NCBI GenBank assembly: GCA_019359355.1
Contig: JAHHHM010000007.1
Span: 1 to 64,000 of the forward strand
Source: Microcoleus vaginatus WJT46-NPBG5
GTDB taxonomy: Bacteria; Cyanobacteriota; Cyanobacteriia; Cyanobacteriales; Oscillatoriaceae
Length of the DNA: 64,000 bases
Reading direction: 5' to 3'
Shown here: positions 36,503-45,329 of the stretch, piece after piece
Numbering within the stretch: the stretch's first letter is position 1
Layout of the letters: each line of letters begins with the position of its first letter
Notes under the pieces: model-generated
Told to the model about the DNA's origin: nothing
What the model saw: the letters and a program-made list of their open reading frames with translations, nothing else
Database searches by the model: none
Made by a program: the position numbers and the translations under genes

Positions 36503-37240
36503 ATGCTCACCCAATCACAATCTCCTGAAAAACAAGACATCGTCTACCCAGAAAGTGACGGCAAGCCAATGGCAGATAATACAGAACAATTCCGCTGGAT
36601 TGTAATGATCAAGGAAAACTTAGAACTATTATTTGCTGCTGACCTTAATGTTTTTATCGCCGGCGATCTTCTCTGGTATCCTGTGGAAGGAAATAGCAGC
36701 CTTAACCGCGCACCAGATGTAATGGTGGCATTTGGCAGACCAAAAGGAAAACGCGGCTCTTATCTGCAATGGCTCGAAGATAACATTGCTCCCCAAGTCG
36801 TGTTTGAAATCCTTTCGCCTAATAACACGCTCACAGAGATGGGGAAGAAATTTCAGTTTTACGACCGCTATGGCGTTGAGGAATACTATTTATATGATCC
36901 GGCGAAAGCAGACTTGAGCGGCTGGCTACGTTCTGAATCAAAATTGCAAGTGATTGAACCCATTGCGGGTTGGATCAGTCCCCGATTAGGCATACACTTT
37001 GATTTATCTGGGGAAGAACTGCAAATTTATGGCCCAGACGGTGGCAAGTTTCTCACTTTTGTCGAATTAGATCGGCTGCGCCAACAAGAACGCCAAGAGA
37101 AAGAATTGGCTCAGCAACGTGCTGAAACTGAGCGCCAACGTGCCGAACAGGCAGAAACGGAATTGCAACAAGAACAACAGCGCCGGCAAGCAATGGAAGC
37201 GCGACTTAGAGAAATGGGAATCGATCCAAATCAACTGTGA
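36503..37240 (+). CDS. Uma2 family endonuclease (DUF820) with coiled-coil tail
   Basis: The 245-residue protein shows the PD-(D/E)xK-like core of Uma2 proteins: PDVMVAFG (about residues 72-79), VVFEILSP (about 98-105) and a downstream Lys in LTEMGKKFQFYDRYGVEEYY. Residues 190-235 form a Gln/Glu/Arg-rich coiled coil (RQQERQEKELAQQRAETE), which is common in cyanobacterial members. Uma2 genes are numerous in cyanobacteria and their function is unproven. The stop codon overlaps the GTG start of the next gene, giving coupled translation. Confidence 0.93.
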   Translation: MLTQSQSPEKQDIVYPESDGKPMADNTEQFRWIVMIKENLELLFAADLNVFIAGDLLWYPVEGNSSLNRAPDVMVAFGRPKGKRGSYLQWLEDNIAPQVVFEILSPNNTLTEMGKKFQFYDRYGVEEYYLYDPAKADLSGWLRSESKLQVIEPIAGWISPRLGIHFDLSGEELQIYGPDGGKFLTFVELDRLRQQERQEKELAQQRAETERQRAEQAETELQQEQQRRQAMEARLREMGIDPNQL

Positions 37241-38172
37241 CAGAAATTAATTTACAAGTTCAAGAAACTAGCGAACGCCTTGATCGCTACCTGGCTGAAC
37301 AACTCAGCGATTTTTCTCGCTCTCGAATTCAGCAGCTAATATCGCAAGGTCATGTAAAAGTCAATAACAAAACTTGCACCTCTAAAAAAGTGTCGGTGGC
37401 TGCCGGCGATCTCATTGAGTTAACCATTCCGCCGGCAGAACCGTTAGAACTGCAACCGGCAGATATTCCTTTAGATGTTCTCTACGAAGACGATCACCTG
37501 CTGATTCTTAACAAGCCAGCCGGCTTAGTCGTTCATCCCGCACCCGGACATGAAGCGGACACCTTAGTAAATGCCCTTCTCACCCACTGTCCGAATCTAG
37601 CCGGCATTGGCGGCGTACAGCGTCCGGGAATTGTCCACCGGCTCGATAAAGACACCACTGGCGCAATTGTCATCGCCAAAACCGACCAAGCCCACCAACA
37701 CCTGCAAGCTCAACTCAAAGCCAAAACAGCCCGCAGAGAGTATCTAGGCATCGTCTCCGGTGCCCCTAAAACACCCAACGGTACAATTGACCTACCCATC
37801 GGTCGCAACCCCGCAGATCGTAAGAAAATGGCAATCGTGCCGGTTGAGAAAGGCGGACGTCCTGCAATCACGCACTGGCGCGTCCAAGAACGCCTCAGCA
37901 ACTACACGTTGATGCACTTTCAACTGGAAACCGGGCGCACCCATCAAATTCGCGTCCACAGTGCCCAAATCGGGCATCCCATTGTGGGTGATCCAGTTTA
38001 TAGCAGCGGTCGCTCTCTAGGGGTTAATATAGCCGGTCAAGCCCTTCACGCTTGGCGACTTCAGCTACAACATCCCGTCACCGGCGAATTGATTGAGGCG
38101 ACTGCACCCCCTCCAGAAGCCTTCACAACCCTCCTGACAATTTTGCGGCGACGCGCCAACTTTGGAGAATAA
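37237..38172 (+). CDS. RluD-like 23S rRNA pseudouridine synthase
   Basis: The 311-residue enzyme has an N-terminal S4 RNA-binding domain (residues 10-60; YLAEQLSDFSRSRIQQLISQ) and an RluA-type catalytic domain with the active-site Asp in GIVHRLDKDTTGAIVIAKT. The C-terminal GRTHQIRVHSAQIGHPIVGD is typical. It should isomerise uridines in 23S rRNA, probably those assigned to RluD, but assignment among paralogues is inference. Translation starts at GTG, sharing the sequence GTGA with the stop of the Uma2 gene. Confidence 0.95.
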   Translation: MTEINLQVQETSERLDRYLAEQLSDFSRSRIQQLISQGHVKVNNKTCTSKKVSVAAGDLIELTIPPAEPLELQPADIPLDVLYEDDHLLILNKPAGLVVHPAPGHEADTLVNALLTHCPNLAGIGGVQRPGIVHRLDKDTTGAIVIAKTDQAHQHLQAQLKAKTARREYLGIVSGAPKTPNGTIDLPIGRNPADRKKMAIVPVEKGGRPAITHWRVQERLSNYTLMHFQLETGRTHQIRVHSAQIGHPIVGDPVYSSGRSLGVNIAGQALHAWRLQLQHPVTGELIEATAPPPEAFTTLLTILRRRANFGE

Positions 38173-38295
38173 ATAGTAGTTAAGGGCTAGAAACTAGGTA
38201 CTATTAACTAGAAAGTGATTCTAGCCTGTAGCATCTAATTTCTTGCCCTTAGTTAGCACTTAAAAGCCCTGATCTATTTAGTTGTCAGCACCTAA

Positions 38296-39060
38296 TTAGC
38301 GCTTGCGGTAAGGCACAGTCGTATCGATATTAATGTTGTACACAGAAACTTTCGGGATATGGGTTGTTGTGGGAGTAACTTCCCGTGCCATCCCCAAGTA
38401 CCGTGATGGATTGCCCTCTTGTGCTTGCTTCTCTTGCGGAGTAAAGCGGCGCACTTGATTCTGCCAGATGCTTTGTGGGAAGCCCAGCTGACTGCGATGA
38501 TAGGCTTCGTAACGAGGAGTCCTAAGGTTGAAGGGCACCTCGCCTTTTGTGCGCTGCGGCAAAATCCGCCGGCGTTGATAGGGAACTGTGTTGTCCCCAA
38601 AGTTGCTCAGGTATTCTTCGCTATCAAGCAAGTCATTGATGAACCCTTGCAAACCTTTGGTCACTAATACAATTGACCAAGCGATTTTCTCGCGCTCATT
38701 GTACACATCACGCCCTAAAACGCGTTGTACGCAAAGCTCAACAAATCGGTAGTTGCTGTTGGGTTCAAGATTGCGCCGGCGGAACACGTCCGAAGTCGCC
38801 AAACCCCGGATAAAATCGCGCACGCTGATCTGACCGTCTTTCAGCTGGGATTCCAAATAATCTTGGCGGCTGCTTTTCAAAATTTGGTGTTCGCTGAAAA
38901 TTTGGCGGTATGCCGCCCAGATCAAATCATCTATTTCTGTACCCGACAGGAAGTTATCGGTTGTATAAATTCTGGGTTTTTCTTCACCCGGTTGTTGCTC
39001 AAATCCAGCCACGCGCTGATTTTGGCTTGATGGCGCGTACTCTAACAAAGGAATAGCCAC
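38296..39060 (-). CDS. cpcG: Phycobilisome rod-core linker polypeptide CpcG
   Basis: The 254-residue protein begins [17 protein letters not shown] and has the PBS-linker domain to about residue 185 ([60 protein letters not shown]). The C-terminal part is polar and has no membrane helix, so it is of CpcG1 type, attaching phycocyanin rods to the allophycocyanin core, rather than the membrane-bound CpcL type. Translation starts at GTG, with GGAG nine bases upstream. Phycobilisome genes surround it. Confidence 0.96.
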   Translation of the reverse strand: MAIPLLEYAPSSQNQRVAGFEQQPGEEKPRIYTTDNFLSGTEIDDLIWAAYRQIFSEHQILKSSRQDYLESQLKDGQISVRDFIRGLATSDVFRRRNLEPNSNYRFVELCVQRVLGRDVYNEREKIAWSIVLVTKGLQGFINDLLDSEEYLSNFGDNTVPYQRRRILPQRTKGEVPFNLRTPRYEAYHRSQLGFPQSIWQNQVRRFTPQEKQAQEGNPSRYLGMAREVTPTTTHIPKVSVYNINIDTTVPYRKR

Positions 39061-39094
39061 GTCATAATCTCCGTAATCTCAAACTTTTAGCGTT

Positions 39095-39238
39095 CAGCTA
39101 GTCGCTAGTGATGTCGTTGGGCCTAGTGGCTAGTGGCCAAGTGTGAAGCGTGAAGTGTGAAGTTTGCTTTACTCTTCTCTCTTCACTCTCTAACCTTCAT
39201 CCTTTCCCCTAGTCCGTAGTCTCTAGTCCCTAGTCTGA
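39095..39238. repeat. Degenerate short tandem repeats upstream of cpcG
   Basis: Several heptamer-like units are piled up: GCTAGTGATG and CTAGTGGCTAGTGG, then GTGTGAAGCGTGAAGTGTG, then CTAGTCCGTAGTC and CTCTAGTCCCTAGTC. They fill most of the 272-base gap between the HExxH gene and cpcG, so they lie in the leader or promoter region of cpcG. Confidence 0.65.
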
Positions 39239-39332
39239 CCGCTGCCGTTTAACCAGCCAACACTCAGGGTAGGGGATTACGGTAATACACGTCTCATTTT
39301 TCTGAACGACTGCAACAATATGTAATATTATT

Positions 39333-39983
39333 TTACAAAAAACTGCAAATCTCACCTCTCCAAAAGGCCAAAGAATTGGAAGTTGAGGCACAATGAGGCC
39401 AATTGCGTAACCAAGCTTCCCGTTCTTGTTTTTCCGTACCTTCCATGCTCGGCACTTCTAATCCTAATCCTAAGCATAAATGGCCAATGACCCCCAAAAA
39501 GCGCTGTTCGTGACCGGGGGAGCGCAAATGGCCATGAGCGTATTCATGCGCGACGATACTTAACCAATCGTGCCGGTTGATGCGGCCTACATCAATGAGA
39601 ATCGTGATGGGTTCAACTAGAATATTGCAAAGGCCATCGACTCCAAACTGTTCAGCTAAAGGCGCTGCAAAAATTTGCATCAGTTGCCGATCTTGCGGAT
39701 GAAAGCAACTGTGACAAGCTTCTAGACAGGCATTGAGATCAGCATTGATCGCCTCAATATTCTGGCCAATCCAAGTACAGATACGGATGCGCTGATTAAT
39801 ATCATCCGCCACATCAATCATTGCCGGCTCTAAAAGCAGCGGACGTAGGGCATTCAGGTAATCAGCCCCCCGCAGGAACGGATCGCTTTCCATTGAGAAA
39901 TTGATATTTGAGAGTGGGGCGTTGGAACTGGCAACTTTCCCGGCTGCCGGTGTTCCTGTGTTGCCCCGTTGATGCTCTCTCAC
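39333..39983 (-). CDS. HExxH-motif protein coupled to cpcS
   Basis: The 216-residue protein has SIVAHEYAHGHLRSPGHEQR near residue 145, a zinc-metallopeptidase-like HEYAH motif followed by further His/Glu residues. The rest is helical, with PLLLEPAMIDVADDINQRIR and several Cys. No signal peptide is seen. It begins at GTG overlapping the TGA of cpcS (GTGA), so the two are translationally coupled. I recognise it as a conserved cyanobacterial hypothetical protein. A peptidase role is possible but unproven. Confidence 0.8.
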   Translation of the reverse strand: MREHQRGNTGTPAAGKVASSNAPLSNINFSMESDPFLRGADYLNALRPLLLEPAMIDVADDINQRIRICTWIGQNIEAINADLNACLEACHSCFHPQDRQLMQIFAAPLAEQFGVDGLCNILVEPITILIDVGRINRHDWLSIVAHEYAHGHLRSPGHEQRFLGVIGHLCLGLGLEVPSMEGTEKQEREAWLRNWPHCASTSNSLAFWRGEICSFL

Positions 39984-40594
39984 CAGCCTAAAGCTGAGTA
40001 GAACTGTTTGCTGTCAGAGGTTTCCTGAGCCGGCGCGGAATTCGCCTCTGAATGGCTGCCGGCACCTTCACCCGAACTCACTCGACTTTCTGTACAAAAT
40101 GAGGCTGTACTGAAGCCGCCAAAGCGCTTCACCGTACTTGTCCGCATCCGCAAGTCGGGTCCGGCAAACCAAAAGCGCTCAACAGAACTCATCGTCTCAT
40201 ATTCCGTAATCAGCACCAGCGCACCATCTTCATCAAGCAGATAGCGACCGGCAATCGGCACGATTTCAGCATAGCCCCTTTCTCGCAACATCTGGCCCTC
40301 TCTGGGATTGTCTGAATCTGGGACGATGGCAAAGACTGTTGAACCTTCGTGATTTTCATCCTCTTTATCCCACGCCATCGAGCCGTGCCACCTCACGAAT
40401 GCGCCACCGGCAGCTTTATTCGGCTCAACCTCATGCAATTGGCAAATCTCTATGACTTTTGGATGATCCGCTGCTAGCGTTTCCACTGTTATTTCGGAAT
40501 CTCCCACCTCTGTTCTTCTAAAAGGTAGATGGTGAGTTGCACGCTGGGATAGCCATTTGCCCTCACTGCGTTGAAAAAACTCCATTGCCTCCAT
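39980..40594 (-). CDS. cpcS: CpcS/CpeS-type phycobiliprotein bilin lyase
   Basis: The 204-residue protein begins MEAMEFFQRSEGKWLSQRAT and has the lipocalin-like CpcS fold, with WFAGPDLRMRTSTVKRFGGF near the C-terminus, where the family is strongly conserved. CpcS lyases attach phycocyanobilin to Cys-84-type sites of phycobiliproteins. The start at 40594 is preferred (GGGAG about 12 bases upstream); a second ATG lies nine bases in. It is followed by the coupled HExxH gene and then cpcG, and is divergent from nblA. Confidence 0.93.
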   Translation of the reverse strand: MEAMEFFQRSEGKWLSQRATHHLPFRRTEVGDSEITVETLAADHPKVIEICQLHEVEPNKAAGGAFVRWHGSMAWDKEDENHEGSTVFAIVPDSDNPREGQMLRERGYAEIVPIAGRYLLDEDGALVLITEYETMSSVERFWFAGPDLRMRTSTVKRFGGFSTASFCTESRVSSGEGAGSHSEANSAPAQETSDSKQFYSALGW

Positions 40595-40685
40595 TCGACT
40601 ATTTTTCTCCCGGTAGAATGATGCTTCCGAATTTCCACCCTTTTATGATAAGCCGTATCAGGTTTAATCAACTTTTGTCTGCTCG

Positions 40686-40699
40686 GTAACTATTGCTAC
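40686..40699. promoter_or_regulatory. NtcA-type binding site upstream of nblA
   Basis: GTA-ACTATTGC-TAC is a perfect match to the NtcA consensus GTA-N8-TAC. It is 120 bases before the nblA ATG and 92 bases before the divergent cpcS start. A weak -10-like element TAGCAGT lies about 25 bases downstream of it on the nblA side. NtcA control of nblA in nitrogen starvation is established in other cyanobacteria; control here is inferred. Confidence 0.7.
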
Positions 40700-40818
40700 G
40701 TTACATAATGAGCATTGTGTCAAGTAGCAGTTCCGATAATTTACATTTTACGGCTCTACACAGTCCACGACACGTCTTTTGCATCTGTCCCGGATTAACT
40801 AACTAACAGGAGTGAGCG

Positions 40819-40989
40819 ATGAACATCCCCACAGGTCTCAGTTTAGAGCAAGAGTTTAAGCTCCAAGTTCTGCGCGAACAAGTCCAAAGTTTATCTCAAG
40901 AGCAGGCTCAGGAATATTTGTTGGAGGTGGTGCGGCAAAATATGGTGAAGGATAACTTATTCAAGCATCTGCTTAAAAAAGCTTCCTGA
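40819..40989 (+). CDS. nblA: Phycobilisome degradation protein NblA
   Basis: The short frame encodes 56 residues: MNIPTGLSLEQEFKLQVLRE, then a Gln-rich helix, the segment AQEYLLEVVRQNMVKDNLFK, and a Lys-rich end. This matches NblA in length and in the conserved FKLQ/LREQVQ and YLLEVVRQNMVK features. NblA forms a helical dimer that delivers phycobilisomes to Clp protease during nutrient starvation. A good ribosome site (AGGAGTG) precedes the ATG, and a perfect NtcA-type site lies upstream. Confidence 0.95.
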   Translation: MNIPTGLSLEQEFKLQVLREQVQSLSQEQAQEYLLEVVRQNMVKDNLFKHLLKKAS

Positions 40990-41237
40990 TGAGATGAATG
41001 ATGAGTTTAGAGCGAATCTAGACAAAACTAAATTTCAATGGGTGCATCAGGCTGCTTTTTTTATGTGTGACGGTGTAAAGCTATAACTCAATCATTGCTC
41101 AACCGTACGCGCGGCCTTTTAAAATTTAAAAACAGCAATTTACAACACAATTTTTGCAACCATTGTCGGGGATTGCAGAGTTTTCAGCTCGAAGCAGATA
41201 ATTTATTAGTGTTGCTCAACAAGCCCATCTAAAACAT

Positions 41238-41256
41238 CTACTTTTGCAAAAAGTAG
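41238..41256. repeat. Imperfect palindrome at the end of the HTH remnant
   Basis: CTACTTTTGCAAAAAGTAG is a near-perfect palindrome ending two bases from the HTH frame. It may be a terminal repeat or a terminator. The surrounding gap 40990-41258 has no other feature. Confidence 0.4.
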
Positions 41257-41258
41257 AA

Positions 41259-41729
41259 TTACTCGGCTTGGGTTCTGGAGAGACGTTGGGACTTGAAACC
41301 CAGCTTTATTAAGTAGTTCCAACCTGTTACTGCACTGGTTTTCAGCCCCGTTTCGAGAGCGATCCACTGAGAAACCTTCGGGCCAGTCCACAAACCGCCA
41401 TCGGGAGGTGGGGACAAAAGTGCTTGTGATAGTTTGGCTTGTTGTTCTGGGGTAAGAATCGCTTTTTTACCGCCAGGATTGTAGCGGTGAAAATCTATCA
41501 ATCCCTGCGTTCCATAGTTATTATATCGATGCGCTAACTTTCGCACCCAATCTGGTGAAAAGCCTACAACTGAGGCGACTTCTTCAGCACTGAGTGGGTT
41601 ATCTGGCCGGCTCAGTAACCAAATTGCCTGCCAGCGAGACCGTTCCTTTGCATTTTTGCAAGAACGGTATCGCCCAGTAAGTTCTTCATAGCTTAAATGC
41701 GGAGTCAGCTTAATCCGAGCTTGAGCCAT
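41259..41729 (-). CDS. IS630-type helix-turn-helix protein, probably a transposase N-terminal remnant
   Basis: The 156-residue protein has a helix-turn-helix (SAEEVASVVGFSPDWVRKLA, about residues 48-67) and a second winged-helix region with GLWTGPKVSQWIALETGLK. This is the arrangement of the N-terminal DNA-binding half of IS630-family transposases. The DDE catalytic half is absent: the frame ends after SRTQAE and no continuation was found in the 260 bases downstream. It may be a truncated transposase or a stand-alone HTH protein, which also occur in cyanobacteria. Confidence 0.75.
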   Translation of the reverse strand: MAQARIKLTPHLSYEELTGRYRSCKNAKERSRWQAIWLLSRPDNPLSAEEVASVVGFSPDWVRKLAHRYNNYGTQGLIDFHRYNPGGKKAILTPEQQAKLSQALLSPPPDGGLWTGPKVSQWIALETGLKTSAVTGWNYLIKLGFKSQRLSRTQAE

Positions 41730-41881
41730 GCAAGACGATTATGCAAGTAAAATTCGCTCCTCATATTACCGCAATGCTGGCTCTAGGGACAGCGAGAGAA
41801 AAAAGAGTAAAGAAAAAAAAATGAATAAAAATTTTCAATTCTTAATTCTTGACTTCCTATTTCCCATGCCCCATTGCAGAT

Positions 41882-42688
41882 TTATCCAAAACGACCGCTG
41901 ACATATTCTTGTGTCGATTCCTTAGCGGGATTGTGGAAGATCACTTGCGTTTCGTCGTACTCGACTAGATAACCGATTCGCCCGCCCTTTTCTGTCGGCT
42001 CAACATTAAAAAAGGCCGTCATATCTGACACCCGTGATGCCTGCTGCATATTGTGAGTGACGATAACAAGCGTATACTGCTGTTTGAGTTCATGAAGAAC
42101 CTCTTCAATTCGCAGCGTTGAAATTGGGTCAAGCGCTGAGCAGGGTTCATCCATCAGAATGACATCAGGTTGAACCGCTAATGCTCTAGCAATACACAGT
42201 CGCTGTTGTTGACCTCCAGATAGTGCTAAACCACTTTGCCGGAGTTTATCTTTGACTTCATCCCAAATGGCGGCTTGCTTGAGAGATCGTTCTACCAATT
42301 CATCCATATCCCCCTTATAGCCATTAATCCGGGGGCCAAATGCCACATTGTCATAAATTGATTTGGGGAAGGGATTTGGCTTTTGAAACACCATCCCAAT
42401 CTGCCGGCGCAACTCTACCGGATCGATATTCGGTGCGTAGAGATTTTGACCGTAATAGGAAACTTTGCCTTCAGCTCGAAATACTTTAATCAGGTCGTTG
42501 AGCCGGTTATAGCACCGCAGCAAGGTACTTTTGCCGCATCCTGAAGGGCCAATGAAAGCTGTAATTTTGTTTTTGGGAATACTCAAGGAAACATTTCGCA
42601 GTGCCAGGAAGTTACCGTAATAAACACACAGATCTTCTGTGCTTAGAACCGTTTCACTTTGCTTGGAATTGTGAGAATTGGAAACCAT
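41882..42688 (-). CDS. pstB: Phosphate ABC transporter ATP-binding protein PstB
   Basis: The 268-residue ATPase has Walker [14 protein letters not shown], the signature [15 protein letters not shown] and Walker [14 protein letters not shown]. The PstB-specific segments [22 protein letters not shown] and [20 protein letters not shown] are also present. It powers the high-affinity PstSCAB phosphate importer at the cytoplasmic face. No pstS, pstC or pstA lies in the window, so it is either an extra copy or part of a split system, both of which are common in cyanobacteria. Confidence 0.95.
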   Translation of the reverse strand: MVSNSHNSKQSETVLSTEDLCVYYGNFLALRNVSLSIPKNKITAFIGPSGCGKSTLLRCYNRLNDLIKVFRAEGKVSYYGQNLYAPNIDPVELRRQIGMVFQKPNPFPKSIYDNVAFGPRINGYKGDMDELVERSLKQAAIWDEVKDKLRQSGLALSGGQQQRLCIARALAVQPDVILMDEPCSALDPISTLRIEEVLHELKQQYTLVIVTHNMQQASRVSDMTAFFNVEPTEKGGRIGYLVEYDETQVIFHNPAKESTQEYVSGRFG

Positions 42689-43438
42689 AAAAAAGGTGCA
42701 AATTTACATTAAAGAAACCTTGCTATCTGAGAGAGATAGAAAGGGGATCGAATTACAAGGAAAGAAATGGGAAGTTAAACAGCGGATGCCTGAAGTCTCA
42801 GGGAGTTATTGAGAAAATTCTTTTTCATGAAGCTGCAAACATTCAATCGCTCCCATCCATCGTTGCCGTTGACAAATTCTTGTCCTGCAAGTCTCAGTGA
42901 TGTTGTGTTTAACCCAAGATTCGTTGGCGCAGTTAAGCCGACCCACTGAAGTTTAATTGTATCTCTTATTACATTATCAATTGCCTCTGAATAATATTCT
43001 TCATTCAGTCTGCATATATTTAACTTTTGCTAAACAGATCCCCGTGATTTTGCGGAATTCATCCTAGATTTGCCGAGGGTTGGCAGCCGATTGCTCGTTA
43101 CAGAATTATTCGCACCCAATTCTTGAAGTTACAAAGCGTGTTCTATATCCCAATGCTCAGCGATAAGGGCAATGGCTGGAAGTTCGTCAGGCAACCGAAG
43201 TATTATTTCAAACTCAATCGAGAATGACGCCACGCTTTACAAGCACTGACTTGAAAGCAGACGGTCTGTAGGGGCATGAATGCAGCCCTGTAATACTACG
43301 GTTACCTCTATCATAACGACCGACCTAGCGCACAGACGTTAAGGCTAAATTAAGGGCAAGCCAGAGTATGTTCGAGATAATACTGGGAAGTGCCAAATAA
43401 ATCAAGATAGCAGCCAGTAACTGAGTAGTCCAGAGCAA
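42689..43438. other. 750-base region without a gene between pstB and bioB
   Basis: The sequence is of mixed composition, with no frame of useful length, no tRNA, no obvious terminator and no Pho-box that I can assert (a lone TTTAACCC-like word lies near 42909). It should hold both divergent promoters. It could also contain an unannotated small RNA. Confidence 0.4.
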
Positions 43439-43483
43439 GTGATAAAATGCCAACAATTCAGTTACGCAATTAAAGGGCCAAAA

Positions 43484-44614
43484 GTGGTTCAAGCACCAGT
43501 TTCAACTTCATCCAATCCGTCGAACGCTGATTTCTCTGGTGGGGTCGCGCCACTCGCCGGCAGCAACGAGCAATTGCGAGAGTGGTTAGACAACCTCGCA
43601 CAGCGAATCATAGCCGGCGAACGCATTGGCCGAGAGGAAGCGCTCGAACTCACCCAAATCGAAGGACAAGACAATATCTTACTGCTGTGCGAAGCCGCAG
43701 ACCGAGTGCGCCAAGCGTGTTGCGGCAACACGGTGGATCTGTGCAGCATTATCAATATCAAATCTGGTAATTGTTCGGAAAACTGCGGCTATTGCTCTCA
43801 ATCAGCGCACCATCCGGGCAAAAATTCCCCGATCTATGGCTTGAAGTCTACCGAGGAGATTTTAGCGCAGGCAAAGGCGGCTGAAGCTGCCGGTGCTCGC
43901 CGGTTTTGCTTGATTTCTCAGGGACGGGGAATTAAATATAACAGCCCGAAATCCGCTGAATTTGAGGAAATTCTGGAGACTGTGCGGCAGATTATTGCCG
44001 AAACTAATATCAAACCTTGCTGCGCCCTTGGCGAAGTGACACCAGAACAGGCACAAGCGCTTTCCGAGGCGGGGGTGACGCGCTACAACCACAATCTAGA
44101 AACCTCTGAGAACTTTTTTGGGGATATCGTAACGACGCATACCTGGCGAGATCGCGTCGAGACGGTGAAGAATGTGAAAGCAGCCGGCATCCAAGCTTGC
44201 ACCGGCGGCATTATGGGCATGGGAGAAAGCTGGGAAGATCGCGTCGATCTGGCAGTGGCGCTGCGAGAATTAGAAGTGGAATCAGTCCCGCTGAACTTGC
44301 TGGATGCCCGTCCCGGCACCCCTTTAGCCGGTCGCCCCAAACTCGATCCGTATGAAGCTTTGAAAATCATCGCGATCTTTCGGCTGATCCTCCCCGAACA
44401 AATTATTCGCTATGCCGGCGGACGGGAAGCCGTTATGGGCGAACTCCAAGCCTTGGGTTTAAAAGCTGGAATTAACGCCATGTTAGTCGGAAACTACCTC
44501 ACCACAATGGGTCAACCCCCCGATCAAGACCGTGCTATGCTCGAAGCGCTTGGACTTCAGGGTGGAGAAGCACCGATTCCCGCTCAGCAACAATCCGCTA
44601 AATTGGAGATTTGA
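43484..44614 (+). CDS. bioB: Biotin synthase
   Basis: This radical-SAM enzyme has the CxxxCxxC motif in NCSENCGYCSQSAHH. It also has YNHNLETSENFFGDIVTTHT and the C-terminal GLKAGINAMLVGNYLTTMG, both typical of BioB. It inserts sulphur into dethiobiotin. The frame is open from a GTG at 43439, but the GTG at 43484, preceded by AAAGG, is the better start and gives about 376 residues. bioY follows after a repeat-filled gap, so synthesis and import of biotin are encoded together. Confidence 0.95.
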   Translation: MVQAPVSTSSNPSNADFSGGVAPLAGSNEQLREWLDNLAQRIIAGERIGREEALELTQIEGQDNILLLCEAADRVRQACCGNTVDLCSIINIKSGNCSENCGYCSQSAHHPGKNSPIYGLKSTEEILAQAKAAEAAGARRFCLISQGRGIKYNSPKSAEFEEILETVRQIIAETNIKPCCALGEVTPEQAQALSEAGVTRYNHNLETSENFFGDIVTTHTWRDRVETVKNVKAAGIQACTGGIMGMGESWEDRVDLAVALRELEVESVPLNLLDARPGTPLAGRPKLDPYEALKIIAIFRLILPEQIIRYAGGREAVMGELQALGLKAGINAMLVGNYLTTMGQPPDQDRAMLEALGLQGGEAPIPAQQQSAKLEI

Positions 44615-44668
44615 GATTTGAGATTGGTGCAAAATCCAAAATCCAAAATCCAAAATCCAGAATCCAAA
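44601..44668. repeat. Heptamer tandem repeats at the bioB-bioY junction
   Basis: Three GATTTGA-type units follow the bioB end, and their first copies form the last codons and stop of bioB. Five AATCCAA-type units (AAATCCAAAATCC...) follow. The same heptamer occurs at 28291-28345. The frame of bioY is open through the repeats, but the true start probably lies after them. Confidence 0.8.
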
Positions 44669-44674
44669 ACCGCC

Positions 44675-45244
44675 GTGGCAACTCCGCTGGAATTACTGTG
44701 GGCTTTGATAGGCTTACTGCTGACAATTGGGGGCACTTTTCTGGAAGCCTCAATCGCCAGCCCTTCATGGCCTTGGAATCCTGCTGCCATTCACGCTCAA
44801 TCCCTCGGTGTCACCTATCAAATCGGGGCAGTGCTTTTAATCGGCTGTCTGGGTGGCAAAAATGCCGGTGCGCTTTCTCAAATCGCCTACTTGGTATTGG
44901 GCTTGATGTGGCTGCCGGTTTTTACCAAAGGCGGCGGATTAGATTATCTCAAAGAGCCAACATTTGGTTATTTACTCGGGTTTATTCCTGGGGCGTGGGT
45001 GTGCGGTTGGCTGGCGCTGCAAACACCCCCGCGCTTAGAGTTTCTAGCCTTTAGTTGTATTTGTGGTTTGCTGACCGTTCATATTACAGGTTTGAGCTAT
45101 TTAGCACTGACTTACTCGTTCAATCAAGACTTGTTGCTGCCGGCAGCGATGAAGTTTTCCGTTCATCCCTTGCCCGGTCAGATGGCCGTCGTCTGTGCTG
45201 TCACAGTTCTCTCCTTTATCTTGCGGCAACTGATGTTTTATTAG
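44675..45244 (+). CDS. bioY: Biotin transporter substrate-binding protein BioY
   Basis: About 189 residues from a GTG at 44675 form six hydrophobic helices with the BioY-typical ALIGLLLTIGGTFLEAS start and the YLVLGLMWLPVFTKGGG and PTFGYLLGFIPGAWVCG segments. BioY is the S-component of the ECF-type biotin importer or works alone. The frame is open further upstream to a TTG at 44618, but that stretch is made of heptamer repeats, so the GTG start is preferred. It lies between bioB and lspA on the same strand. Confidence 0.92.
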   Translation: MATPLELLWALIGLLLTIGGTFLEASIASPSWPWNPAAIHAQSLGVTYQIGAVLLIGCLGGKNAGALSQIAYLVLGLMWLPVFTKGGGLDYLKEPTFGYLLGFIPGAWVCGWLALQTPPRLEFLAFSCICGLLTVHITGLSYLALTYSFNQDLLLPAAMKFSVHPLPGQMAVVCAVTVLSFILRQLMFY

Positions 45245-45329
45245 CCGGTTTGACTGATCTCTCGCTTGTCAGCAGCCCAAGACAAAGAATAATCGGACAC
45301 ATGACAAAACGCTAATAGCTTCCGTTACC

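Noticed and set aside
39095-39238. CRISPR-like appearance of the repeats before cpcG
   Set aside because: Units are short and degenerate, without regular spacers or cas genes, so they are ordinary tandem short repeats.
42900-42990. Pho-box for pstB
   Set aside because: Only isolated TTTAACCC-like words are present, without the three direct repeats expected of a SphR site.
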